Positions 33,582-44,055 of a stretch of DNA of 64,000 bases are shown here, one piece after another. Source of the DNA: Turnera subulata (Eukaryota; Streptophyta; Magnoliopsida; Malpighiales; Passifloraceae). Numbering within the stretch: the first letter of the stretch is position 1; the number at the start of each line of letters is the position of its first letter. The translations under genes and the position numbers were made by a program. A model generated the notes under the pieces. That model had not been told where the DNA came from. It ran no database searches and worked only from the letters and a program-made list of their open reading frames with translations. The DNA lies in NCBI GenBank assembly GCA_028386065.3, contig JAKUCV010003535.1:1-64000 (forward strand), read 5' to 3'.

Positions 33582-34356
33582 CTCTAGAGGGTTTAAGAAA
33601 CTTTGTGCAATCGTTGAATTTTGTATGCCTTTTTATGTGTCATCATAAGTGCCTTGAATTCATGATGATTGATATGAAGCCTCTATCATAAGAGGACGAG
33701 GGAATCTGAGTCCGCTACATGCTTTCCTTAAGCGATAGTGGCTTGAGTGAACCTGTTTCTCGATGCTTAGCAATGATGGGGATTAATGGGCCTTGGACCT
33801 CACGCGATATCTATTATCACATGTGAGTAGGTCAAACTATTCCCTAGAGGCAATCTTTAGCCCTCAACCAACTGCATACCCTAAGCATCTCATGCATGAT
33901 GAATCAATAATGAATCACGCGATATACATTATCACCGTCGTGCTAACTCTGCATAGGGTGCTATATTGCGTAGTGTGAATTGATGAGTCCGGTAAACAAA
34001 CCCTAGGGATGTAAGAATACATGTCTAAGCCGATGATTTTTTTTTGGTGTTGCTTCCCAGTTGACATATATGTTTAGTCGGTCTACCTTGTCTTAGGGAA
34101 TTCACATGTGCATACATTTGGCATTGCACCACATGTTTTTCGAAGTATAAAACACAAATTCGAGCTGGGGTGTCTCACTTTTTCACATCCTTATCTTTTT
34201 GGGCTTGAGTCTTGAAAAAAAGAAAAAAGAAAGAAATGTTTTGTAAGAATAATGAAACATGTTTTGCAAGTGTATTCCATCACGCTTTTCTCACCGTTTC
34301 CAAATGTCTTGAAAGAAATCAAATCTTGAGTCTAGGATCCCTCATGACCATGAACT
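33582..34356 (+). other. leader of the outer Tat-type element, left part
   Basis: Non-coding. It aligns with 40927-41754 of the inner copy and stops exactly where the Athila element begins (ATGAACT at 34350-34356, compare ATGAACTC at 41749-41756). The continuation lies at 45783. Confidence 0.75.
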
Positions 34357-36084
34357 TGATGAGTACGCATTTTACACTCATTTACGATCCATTTTTTTAG
34401 GTTTTTGACTTGCAAATAATATTTAATTTGTTTATTTCATTGCATTTTATCCACTTTATTTCAATAATCCTATTTTCCTAGTGTCCTAGTGTCATTGTGC
34501 AGTAATAGGTACTAAAAAGCCGAGTTTCGAGACAAAAGTGCAATTTCCTGCACGAACAGCTCGTGCCGCCCGAGCAACACATGTAGCCTATGGCCACGTG
34601 GCATCACCAGAGTTTTTCCCAAGAAACTCTGCCCAAATTTCAAGAATTAATCCCCAAAATTATTTCTGCAAGTCTATATGGCCCACACCAACCAATAAGG
34701 AATTATTCAAGCCAAAGTCCATGCACATGCAAGTCCAACAAAGTCAAGGGAGTGTACTTGCCAAACCATGCGCCATCAGCACACACAGGGCATTACAATG
34801 CCCTATTCATGGCAAGAAATGATTGGTGGTAACAACCCTTACACGTGCTCCCCTATCAATCCAAGTAGAGAGCAAGAAATGGTCAATGGGGACTATTTCA
34901 CATGCCACCTGCGCACGCAAAAAGGGCCATTACCTTGATTTCTTATTTCATTACATGTGACTAAGTAGCACCCATATGTACGTGGCTTCCCAGAATTTCA
35001 AGTTGAAGAAACAATATTGGTCCAAAGACCAATTCCTGCGGCACTACACCTTTTGTGCAACGAAATGGGTGCATGGCCAAGTGACTTCTTTTGGCCTGAC
35101 ATGCAATTTCAGCCACACATGTATCTTCATGGTACACTATAAAAGCCAAGGTACATGAAGTCTTCCAGCATGAAGTCACTCGGAAAAACACATTTTGTAG
35201 CTAGAAAACTTGGTACTTTCTTTTCCTTTATAATTCAAGCATATTTAGCTCTAGCTTTTGGAAGTTTCTTGGTTTGGAAATTGTCCCTTTTGGTTCAAGG
35301 TTAGGTCCATTACTTGTAAGTTATTCATTGAGTTTATAATGATGAATTATTTTCAAGTTCTTGTTATTTTCTTTAAAGCTATGTCATGCTAAATTTGTAA
35401 CCTAGAATTAGGGGATGAACTTGTTAATGTTTCCATACTTATTTAAATAAGTTTTATTTTCTGATTTTATTCTTCTTTAATTCGGTTTGTGAATCTTCAC
35501 TATGTTAGTTGCTTGATCACCAATTAGCATAAATTTATAATAGGAAAACGTTAAGTGACAGCGTCGTTTACCTATAGAAAAATATAAACCGGGCTATAAA
35601 AACCGACCTCCAGGGAGGCGTGCTTTTTATTGGAGATTTAGTAGGGAAATTTCTTAATGCTCTTAGTTTATTTCATCACTAGCAAATGGACAGTGGATGT
35701 AAACTAGGAAGGGATTTTACGGCTCTATGAGAGTAGGCTATCGTTCTAATTTAGATTTCCCGTTTCTTTTAAAGAAGCTTAATTTAAGAATTTAATTCAT
35801 AGATTCCACATAGGCTAGCTATGTGGTGACAGTACATGGCCTGCTTATGCGTAGCTTAATTGTATCAAAATATTGGCAAGGAATTCCCCGAAGTCCTAGG
35901 TGCTTTATATATTGAATTTAATCTCGTTATTAATCGGTTTAGTCTTCGTTTCAAACATCAATCCCTCAATACTATTTATTTTTTTAGATAATCATAAATT
36001 GCTCGGTTAGATAGTACTTAGCAAAGATCCCCATGAGACGACCTTGGTACTACATCAACCCCGTATACTTGCGGGAAGCAATCA
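34357..36084 (+). repeat. Athila-type 5' LTR
   Basis: 1728 bp. A TATA box lies at 35138-35144 (TATAAAA). Near the 3' end are AGATAATCATAAATTGCTCG and CGTATACTTGCGGGAAGC, words shared by many Athila/Tat LTRs. A short open frame (34538-34822) is not kept in the same frame in the other LTR and is not regarded as a gene. Confidence 0.88.
35138..35144 (+). promoter_or_regulatory. TATA box of the Athila 5' LTR
   Basis: TATAAAA in GGTACACTATAAAAGCCAAG, repeated exactly in the 3' LTR at 44837-44843. Confidence 0.65.
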
Positions 36085-36090
36085 AGTTTT

Positions 36091-36108
36091 TGGCGCCGTT
36101 GCCGGGGA
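36091..36108 (+). other. Athila primer-binding site (tRNA-Asp type)
   Basis: TGGCGCCGTTGCCGGGGA, six bases after the LTR end. The sequence complements the 3' end of plant tRNA-Asp and is diagnostic for Athila/Tat Gypsy elements. Confidence 0.9.
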
Positions 36109-36240
36109 CCGGCGTTAATATTATTTAACTCTGTGATTAGGTTAATCTAGATTTTTATTTTTCATTTTCTTTTTCACCCGTTTGGGTAGTTTTTCTTCTG
36201 TGTTTTCTTCAGGTTTCTTCAAGTTTTACTGGAGGAAAGA

Positions 36241-37437
36241 TGGCAGAACATAACAACAACGAGGGGGACGTGGTAGTCTGATACGGACCTCGGCACAGGC
36301 CGGTTCGGGATTTTTCCATCCCCGATGCAACCCTTGCACAGTCTAGCATGGTACGCCCAGCTGTGCAAGCAAATAACTTTGAGCTAAAGCCAGCCCTAAT
36401 CAAGATGGTCCAAAACGAGCCTTTCGGGGGTTCCTCCATTGAAGACCCAAATCAACATTTGCAAGATTTTCTGGAAATCTGCGACACAATCAAGGTAAAT
36501 GGAGCCTCCGAGGAAGCTATCAAAATGTGCCTTTTTCCTTTCTCACTCAAGAACAAGGCGAAGGCATGGTTGACTGCACAAGCTCCTGGACGTTTGACAC
36601 ATGGGCTGCCCTATCACAGGCGTTCTTGAAAAAATTATTCCCGCCCAACAAAGCCATGATATTAAGGAACAACATCATGGAGTTCAAACAGAAGTCCGAT
36701 GAATCGTTCTACGATGCGTGAGAAAGGTTTAAAGCTGCACTAAGAAGATGCCCACAGCATGGCCTTCCTGATTGGTTGATCGTGGAAAAATTTTATGCAG
36801 GCTTGTGTGACTCCCTCCGTGCACATGTTGATGCTGCAGCTGGAGGAGTTGCTTTAGCTAAAGACGCTGAGGATGTGTACGACCTGTTCGAGCACATCGC
36901 CAGCAATAAATTTGAATGGCCAGCAGAGATACCTGGCAGAAAAACTACCGGCGTTCTTGAACTTGACGCTATGAGCCTGATCAACGCCAAGTTGGATGCC
37001 ATCTTGAAGATGAATGGGAAAGGACAATCCCATTCTTGTGTTAGGTGTGAAGGAGGTTATCAGGAGTGTCCAACAGAGGGAGATTATGAGCAAGCATGCC
37101 AAGAGCAAGTAAGTTGTCAAAGAGTCCAAAAGGACCCTTACTCAAACACCTCCAACCTAGGTTGGAGGGACCACCCTAACTTCTCTTGGAAGCCTCATCA
37201 GCCCAACCAAAATCAAACCGGAAGGGGTCCTCCCGAATATCCTCCGAAACAACCTACACAGGCATACCAACAGGCGTATCAGCCAGCTCCTAAAGATGAC
37301 TTGCAGTCGTTACTCAAGTCATTTATGGAAGAACAACGGCAAGTTTTGAAAGGGCTTTCTGACGAGATTAACAATCTCAAGTGTCAGATCGCACAAGCTG
37401 GCCCTAGTCAGGGCAATCATGGCAGATTACCGGGCAA
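36241..37437 (+). pseudogene. Athila gag, broken
   Basis: From ATG 36241 (MAEHNNNEGD) the frame meets a stop at about 36281, resumes with RDFSIPDATLAQSSMVRP and NNFELKPALIKMVQNEPFGG, then EDPNQHLQDFLEICDTIKVNG and FPFSLKNKAKAWL, which is the conserved gag capsid region of Athila elements. A frame slip near 36595 and a stop at 36719-36721 follow. The rest reads ERFKAALRRCPQHGLPDWL, FYAGLCDSLRAHVDAAAGG and a glutamine/proline-rich tail to GRLPGK at 37438. There the sequence switches abruptly to Tat-type non-coding DNA, before the zinc-knuckle/protease region that should follow. Confidence 0.85.
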
Positions 37438-38687
37438 GGGGCATCCCACCCCACTAAGCCTCATCTTTAAGACCTTGATGAAATACAAGGGGCATCCCAC
37501 CCCACTTTCGGCTTATATGTCTCAAGGGACACGACATATCTAACTAGGTGATCTAGGGGCATGGGATCCAAGCATTCCAATTATGAGGTGACATCTTACG
37601 CTGAGAGAACCAAACCAGGAATGATACCCGATCATGAATATAGGGTCCAGATAACCCACACCATAGGACAACACCAAACATGTGAGATATCCCCGAGAGC
37701 GCAAGATGTCTAGTCAATCCCGAGAGATGAGAAGACCTAGTCGACCCAACCATGAGGAAACCTGTGAGACAATGTTGAGAGGACCCACACAAGCATCCGA
37801 CCCGAGCCCATCCAATTAAAAGCCAAAGCCAGGTCTTTACAATGAGAGGATCCAGTCAACCTCGAATGGTGAACCCCGTCAAAAGCCAAACCCCAGTCTT
37901 TGCAAAAGAAAATCTAGTCAACCTGAGAGGTGAGTGGATGTGGGGTGTCTAGTCAACCGAATCATGAGAGAATGCCTGGCCCAAATTTAGGGAGCCCGAG
38001 AGATGTGAGGTGATTAAGCCCAGTTAGAAGAGAGGTATGGGAATCCAGTCAGGACCAGAGGACCTAGCCATCGGAGGCCCAGACAGGAGAGAACATAGAC
38101 ATGATGGAGCCCAGTCAAAGCCGTAGACCCAGTCTTCGCAACCCGGTGAGATGAGAGAGCCCAGTCAAAAGAGAGATGAAGAAGTCCAGGCATGAAATTA
38201 GTCAAACTAACAGACCTAGTCATGAAAAGAACTAGAGAGGAGTGAACCCAACCAGAGAAGATGAGAGAGCCCAGTTAAAGTCAAAGCCCGGCCTTTGTAA
38301 GCCCTAAGAAGAGAGGAGTGAGATATCTGGACCCAGGCGTCCAATCTTAAGTGAAACCAGAGCCCAGCCATAGAAAGACCAAAAAGGAGTGAACCTCACT
38401 AAAGGAGAGATGGAGGGAAGTGAGGTATCCGGACCCAAGCGTCCAGACACAAGTAGAACCCGCAGAGATAAGAATGGAAATTCGGACCCAGGTGTCCACG
38501 CATGAGCAGAACCAGAAAGCATGAGAGATTTAGACCCAGGTGTCTAGACATGAGAGTAGCCAACCTAGTAAGCCAGGCGTCCAGCCCCTGCAAACCTTGA
38601 GAATGAGCCGACCTTGAGACATTCGAGTCGGAAAGCCGGGAACCAAGTTCTCACAAACGATGGGATGAAGAAAACTAAAATACACGA

Positions 38688-38928
38688 ACCTCGGCATGAG
38701 GTAACGACTCAGACATGAGAAGAACCTCAGCATGAGGTGGACACAAGATGAAATCCACACACCTCGGCATGAGGTAATACCCGAACATGAGAAGAAATGC
38801 CCAAACCTCGGCATGAGGTAATGACCAAACTTAAGATGAATCTCGACATGAGGTAACAACTCAAACATAAGGGGAACCTCGGCATGAGGCGGACACAAGG
38901 TAAAATGCACAAACCACGGCATGAGGTA
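38688..38928 (+). repeat. seven short hairpins of ACCTC-GGCAT-GAGGT type
   Basis: Copies at about 38688, 38724, 38761, 38804, 38840, 38876 and 38913, i.e. about every 36-43 bp. Most keep the 5-bp stem ACCTC/GAGGT around the loop GGCAT or a close variant; two have a mismatch in the stem. Confidence 0.75.
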
Positions 38929-38984
38929 GCACCCAGACTAAGACGGTCAGGCCAACGACCAGAAAGATAAGACGATTCTACCAC

Positions 38985-39151
38985 CTCGGGATGAGATGAT
39001 TCCCGAGAATATGGGATGAGATGATTCCCATAAACCGAGGGCTAGTCCCTCAAATCTCAGCATGAGATGATTCTAGAGAAATCGAGGATGAGATGATTCC
39101 CAGAAACCGAGGGCCAGTCCCTCAAACCTTCGGGATGAGATGATTCTCGGA
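38985..39151 (+). repeat. five hairpins sharing the loop ATGAGATGATT
   Basis: Loop positions 38991-39001, 39016-39026, 39062-39072, about 39088-39098 and 39135-39145. Arms: CTCGGG/CCCGAG, TATGGG/CCCATA and TTCGGG/CTCGGA pair fully (the last with two wobble pairs); the other two pair partly. Between them GAGGG(CTAG/CCAG)TCCCTC forms another small stem twice. Confidence 0.75.
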
Positions 39152-39259
39152 GCGGAGCATGGAATGCTCCAAACCATAGTACACACCACGAGCATCAATC
39201 ATTCAAATTTGGTTGTTCTTGTCTTACGTTGTTTCGTCCTTAATTCGTAAGGACTCATC

Positions 39260-39271
39260 AACGAGGGGCAT
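39260..39271 (+). other. Tat-type polypurine tract
   Basis: ACGAGGGGCATC lies immediately before the LTR start TATGAACACCC and is the expected plus-strand primer. Its core GGGGCATC recurs many times elsewhere in these elements. Confidence 0.65.
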
Positions 39272-39272
39272 C

Positions 39273-40906
39273 TATGAACACCCAAATTTGACCCACGGAA
39301 ATTTTACTAAATGAGACTTTGTACATGTGTAGACTTTGGATCAATGAGATGATTTGGTCCAAGGTTCAAGCATGATATGAATTTTAATTTAGTAGAATCA
39401 ATGTATTTTGATGACATAAACCTTTATGCACTTAAATCCTAGGATTAATGAGATGATTTAGCCTTAGGATGAAACATATGATAAGGTTTATTTACATTAA
39501 GATATATTTGGGCCTTTTTTTTTTGTTTTTACCCCGATAATAATGAGATGATTTATTATTGGGTTAGGAATGAATTTAAGGGCCCAAATTAATTATTCTC
39601 CAGAGTTTGTCCAGCCCATTAAAACATTTCTTACAGATCAATTTTAGCTCTGATTTTTGTGGAAAATCAGAGTTAATTATCATTTAAGTAGATTTTGTGT
39701 TTTTGGTATGATTTTATGTGATTTTGGGTGTTAATGGGTAATCTTTTGATTATGGAATGATTTGGGGGAGTGATGATCAAGTAATTGAGTGATTCTGGGT
39801 AGATTAGGGGTTGATTACACGGTAGGATCGAATCAGGCTTGAATTAGGGGGATTGAGGGCTCGAAAAGGAAAGAACGGGTGAAACGCGGGGCGACCGGCG
39901 GCCACCTCGCGAAGACCGCCGACTACCGACGGGCATCCACACAAGACCGTCGGCAATGGCGGTCATATAGTGGATGACCGCCGGCAATGGCGGTCATCAC
40001 CCTCCAGAATCCCCGATTTTTCCCGATTTTGTTTCTTTTTTTGATCCTACGCGATTTTGGACCAGATTTTCGGGCATATTCTTCACCATTAAGCAGGTCC
40101 ACACCACTAGGCTTCCCAGAGCACTATAAATAGAACCCCTCACAGACATTTCTGGGGACACACAATCTTTCTCACATACACACCCATAAGCTCTTCTTGC
40201 TTGGAGAAACTCTACTTCTCCAAGCTTAGAAATATTTTCTAAGGCATAAACTCTGGAGGATTTTCGTGGGGAGCATCAAGCAGTAGTCTAGCAAGGAGGA
40301 ATCAAGAAGAGGATCAACCATAGAGCTAAGGAGTGGCAAGAAGGTGGGTGTAGAACTCGACCCATTGCAAGGAGCTAGAGGAGGGCTACATAAGGTAATC
40401 CTGAATCCTTTTTGATTGATTCTTGGTGATTGATTGCTGATGCTTTTGATGATGTGATTGCTGTGATGCCATGTTAAGAACTACGTGGGCTTTGAACCCG
40501 GACGCCGGGGTACGTAGGTGGTCTCTAGTGGTGGAGACTCAAGCCCAAATATTTTTATTTTTCCTTTTTATTCCGTACCTTCTTCTTCTTACCCTCTGAT
40601 TTAGTTTTGTTAGGTGATTTGTTTCCACACAATGCACACTTGCACAAGGCATACTCTTCTTTTTTATTGCACAAAGTTTCGACCCAACACGGATCGGTGC
40701 CTACACCTTCCCATCCGTGACGAACCCCCGTTCCCATATCTTTGGTTCGGCATGACCGGTTGCCTAAGGAGTCATTCAAGGGTTTTTCCTAAATTTTGTC
40801 CCTAATAAAATTTGGGTGGCGACTCCATTGATATGGGATTGACCCGAGGCTGAAGGTGAAAGGAATATGTGAATAGGCCCAAGTGATTTTGGGTCGGGTA
40901 TTCACA
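39273..40906 (+). repeat. LTR of the inner Tat-type copy
   Basis: 1634 bp, from TATGAACACCCAAATTTG (TG mutated to TA) to GGGTATTCACA. It is homologous to 31743-33561. It has both a polypurine tract upstream and a primer site downstream, so it is joined to the 3' internal part on its left and the 5' leader on its right. Three loop-conserved hairpins lie at 39334-39364, 39436-39470 and 39533-39563, and a 9-bp inverted pair ATGACCGCC/GGCGGTCAT at 39974-39997. Confidence 0.82.
40125..40132 (+). promoter_or_regulatory. TATA box of the inner Tat-type LTR
   Basis: TATAAATA in GAGCACTATAAATAGAACC, aligned with the box at 32584 in the outer LTR. Confidence 0.65.
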
Positions 40907-40908
40907 GT

Positions 40909-40926
40909 TGGCGCCTCCACTGGGGA
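40909..40926 (+). other. primer-binding site of the inner Tat-type copy
   Basis: TGGCGCCTCCACTGGGGA, two bases after the LTR end, is a diverged form of the outer copy's TGGCGACTCTGCTGGGGA. Confidence 0.75.
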
Positions 40927-42432
40927 AGTAGTGGGTTCAAGAAACTTTGTGCAATAGTTGAGTTTTGTGTGCCTTTTTATTTGTCATCATAAGTGCCTTG
41001 CATTCATGATGATTTTTGTGAAGCATTTACCATAAGAGGGCGAGGGAAGCCAAGTCCACCACATACTTTCTTTAAGTGACGGTGGCTTGCATGAACCCGT
41101 TTCTCGATGCTTAGCAATGATGGAGATTAACTGGCCTCGGACCTCACGCGATATCCATTATCACATGTGAGTAGGTCAACCTATTCCCTAGCGACAGTCT
41201 TTTGGCCCCCAACCACCTGCATACCCTGAGCATCTCATGCATTATGAATCAATAAGTGGTACGTGCATTTTGTATGATTATTGTTGCGGATTTGAGTATG
41301 TGTAAATAATGTGTTTTTCTTTTGATAAATAAAAAATCCATAAAAAATATATATAGAAAATAGTATAGAAAAAATTTTTCGCTGGGCCCGCCCCGCACCG
41401 GCAAGGGAACCCTAGGGAAGTAGGTATGCATATTTAAGCCGGTGATAAATTTTTGGTGTTGTCTCCCTCGTTGTCCTCTATGTCCAGTCTACCTTGTTTA
41501 GGGAATTTGCATTTGCATATATTGGACATTGCATTACACGTTCTTCAAAGGATAAAACACAAATTCGAGCTAGGGTGTCTCACTTTTTAAACCCCCATCT
41601 TTTAGGCCTAAGTCTTCAAAGAGATGTTTTAAAAGGATAAGAAACGTGTTTTGCAAATGTATCCAATCATATTTTCCACCATTTCCAAATATTTTCAAAG
41701 AAAACGAAGCTCAAGTCTAGGCTCCTTGATGACCATGAACTCAATTATTAGAATTGAATCCTTAAGACACCAGGGGTGGGTAGTGCCTTAGTCGAAAGGG
41801 GATGGTGAAGATATTAGGGATGATGGCTACGTCACAAGGCGACGACCCTAGTAGAAAGGAGGACAGTGAAGATATTGGGAATCCGAGAGATATCCTAAGG
41901 TGAAAGGAGATGTAAGCCCCATCATCTATGGCAGAAGAAGGGAGATGGGACGACCTGGTTGGGCCTTCTTCGAAGACACAGACGTAAGCCCCAATTGTTG
42001 ACTTATGAACTGAGCTGAGACGAGAAGCTGAGATGAGGAACCAAATTGAAGAAGCCAGACGGATGAGCTAATTTGACATATCGAGACCTTACTATTGGAT
42101 TTTCTTGTGAGAGGAGATGCAAGTCCGAGTATTCTCTCAATAAGAGTAGTCTTCATATTTGGTTAGGAACCACGTTGACGGGCCGAGCCAATAGCCCAAG
42201 CAGACGAACTGAGCTGAGGAGTGGCCAGATCAAGTTGCCAAGTTGAGATGCCAAGTTGGGAAACCAAAGAACCAGAATGAAAAGTTAAGCTGATGACAGT
42301 TGGGTATTCAAGCTAAGACAAACCAATGGGAAGAATTGATGTTTGGGCCTTCTCGTGAGAGGAGATGTAAGTCCCAATATTTACAATGGGAGATATGACA
42401 CAAGGTGGCCCGATTGGACTTTATTCAAAGAC
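40927..42432 (+). other. Tat-type leader, inner copy
   Basis: Non-coding. It aligns with 33582-34356 and then, past the Athila insertion point, with 45783 onwards, so it serves as an uninterrupted reference for the outer copy. It contains several GGGCCTTCTC...AAGCCC repeats (about 41964, 42098, 42346). It ends near 42432, where Athila-type sequence resumes with GACGTTAAAGAAGCGCTGCG and GGGAGGCAACCCA (42483-42515). Confidence 0.7.
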
Positions 42433-44055
42433 ACCGTTCTCCAACCCACCTTCAGCATGAGGAGCTCCGAGTCCAGCTACAAGACGTTAAAGAAGCGCTG
42501 CGTGGGAGGCAACCCACGATTCTTTCTCTTTTTCCGCAAATAAAAAGCAGCAGTTCAGGTTCCTTTAGTTCTTTTGCTGTTTCAATTTATTTTCTTTTAA
42601 ACATTTTGGTCCGCAAGCTCATTTTTTTTTTTTGCTAAATATGATTGTTGCCCTTGTTTTGCTTTTTGGACTTTTCTAGCTTATTTTTGTGCAGTGAGGA
42701 TACTGCGAGTTTTAAGTTTGGGGTGGCTATACTTTCAGCATAATGGCTGCAGCCTTTTATTTCTTTAGGTTTCTTAGCATGATAATAAGTAATTTTCTCA
42801 GTTTATTTTTTGTTTTTCTTATGCATGAATAAAACTTTTGCAAGTTGCAGGCTTACACATTGGGCCTAACTGGACTTGATTTGACAAAAGAGAAGAGATT
42901 TCTTCGATATTTTCTCAAGTGATTCATTGTGTCTCAACATGCATAAGTCTTGAGGCGAATTCCCGAATGGGCCGAGTAATATTTATTAGGTAAAAGATCG
43001 AAATTGGTTAAATTTTCTCTAACCTCTTCATTTTGCTTGTTCTTTTTATTTTTCACATTTGGCATTACTTTCACGTCTTAGAACAGGTTCGTGATCCAAT
43101 CGAGACAAAATTTTCACAAGGGTAATTCACAAGGATAGGATAAAGGCATTCTTTGCATAACTCACATTTCCACATTGCCTACCCATGTAAATATTCATAC
43201 TCCCTTGCACACCATGTTGAGCCTATTGGATAGTCATTGTTTGTTTTCATACCCACATTCACCTTCCTATCCCCTTTGAGCTTACGGCTATCTTTGCATT
43301 TTTCTTTCAATTGTACATACACATTCCCTCATGTAAATGCTCAAAAATTAACTTTTCCTTAGTTCCCAGCCAAACATCAAGAGAAATTTTGGTTCACAAA
43401 CGCACAGCACAAGTCGCCCATGTAGATTCCGGAGAGCGCCCACTGCATTGTCCTCTCTGAATATTAAAAAATGTGTAAAAGAAAAAAATAGTAAAAAAGA
43501 AGAAGAAAAGGAAGGGACAAAAGAGAGAGAGAGAAGGGGCCAAATAAAATCTCTCCATTGGGCAATTCTTAGAACCAACCGAAAACACATCAATTGGTAG
43601 GAACTTTGGCAAGTTTCTTTTCATGCAATTACATCTTTGTTTTTCCATTTACTCCACTCTTTTGTTAGCCTAACCTTCCCCATTTCAACCTGAATAAAAG
43701 CCCTTTTGATCTTTGAAAATTTATCCTTGCCATTAGTGGAGATAGGAAATTGAATCTGCATATTTGACCTCGTTTTTCTATTAAATGCCAAATTTTCTGT
43801 TTTTAGCAAATGAAGAGGAAAGATGTGAATTTTGACCAATAAGATATATACCTAATGAAGTACACACTCGGAGCATTTTGGTTTTCTTTCTTGAGACTTT
43901 TGCAGGTTGGATACCGTGATTTCTTTTGTGGCATTCAGAGACTTCTCTTGCGGCTTTGCTTGATTGGGTTTCGTTTTTCCCGATGGGTAAAGTTTTTCAT
44001 CTCGGATTTTCACGAAAATAGCTTGTGGACAAGCAAAATTTTAAGTTTGGGGTGG
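42433..44055 (+). other. Athila 3' internal region with two PPT-like motifs
   Basis: Non-coding tail of the Athila element. It begins with the GACGTTAAAGAAGCGC / GGGAGGCAACCC motif that follows the last open frame in Athila elements. TTTAAGTTTGGGGTGG occurs twice, at 42711-42726 and at 44040-44055; the second is the polypurine tract next to the 3' LTR. No envelope-like or other gene can be read in the 1.6 kb. Confidence 0.75.
44040..44055 (+). other. Athila polypurine tract
   Basis: TTTAAGTTTGGGGTGG directly abuts the TGATGAG start of the 3' LTR. Confidence 0.85.

Larger units (their letters stand above)
37438..39272 (+). other. Tat-type 3' internal region, hairpin-rich and non-coding
   Basis: It opens with a 51-bp tandem duplication (CAAGGGGCATCCCACCCCAC at 37435 and 37486) and continues as degenerate short repeats of the CCCAGTCAAAG, GGACCCAGGCGTCCAG, ACCTCGGCATGAGGT and ATGAGATGATT families. 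It ends with a polypurine tract ACGAGGGGCATC (39260-39271) directly before an LTR. No gene was recognised on either strand; the open frames seen on the minus strand are made of the repeats. Confidence 0.7.

Noticed and set aside
34538..34832. Open frames of about 90 residues in the Athila LTR, also at 44235-44531
   Set aside because: The two LTR copies do not keep the same frame after residue 60, and the region includes the promoter part of the LTR.
36091..36108. tRNA gene fragment
   Set aside because: The similarity to the tRNA-Asp 3' end is explained by the primer-binding site; no cloverleaf surrounds it.
37553..38984. Minus-strand open frames of 70-130 residues in the Tat internal region
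   Set aside because: They are translations of the short hairpin repeats (MPRFVHF-like words repeated) and contain no domain.
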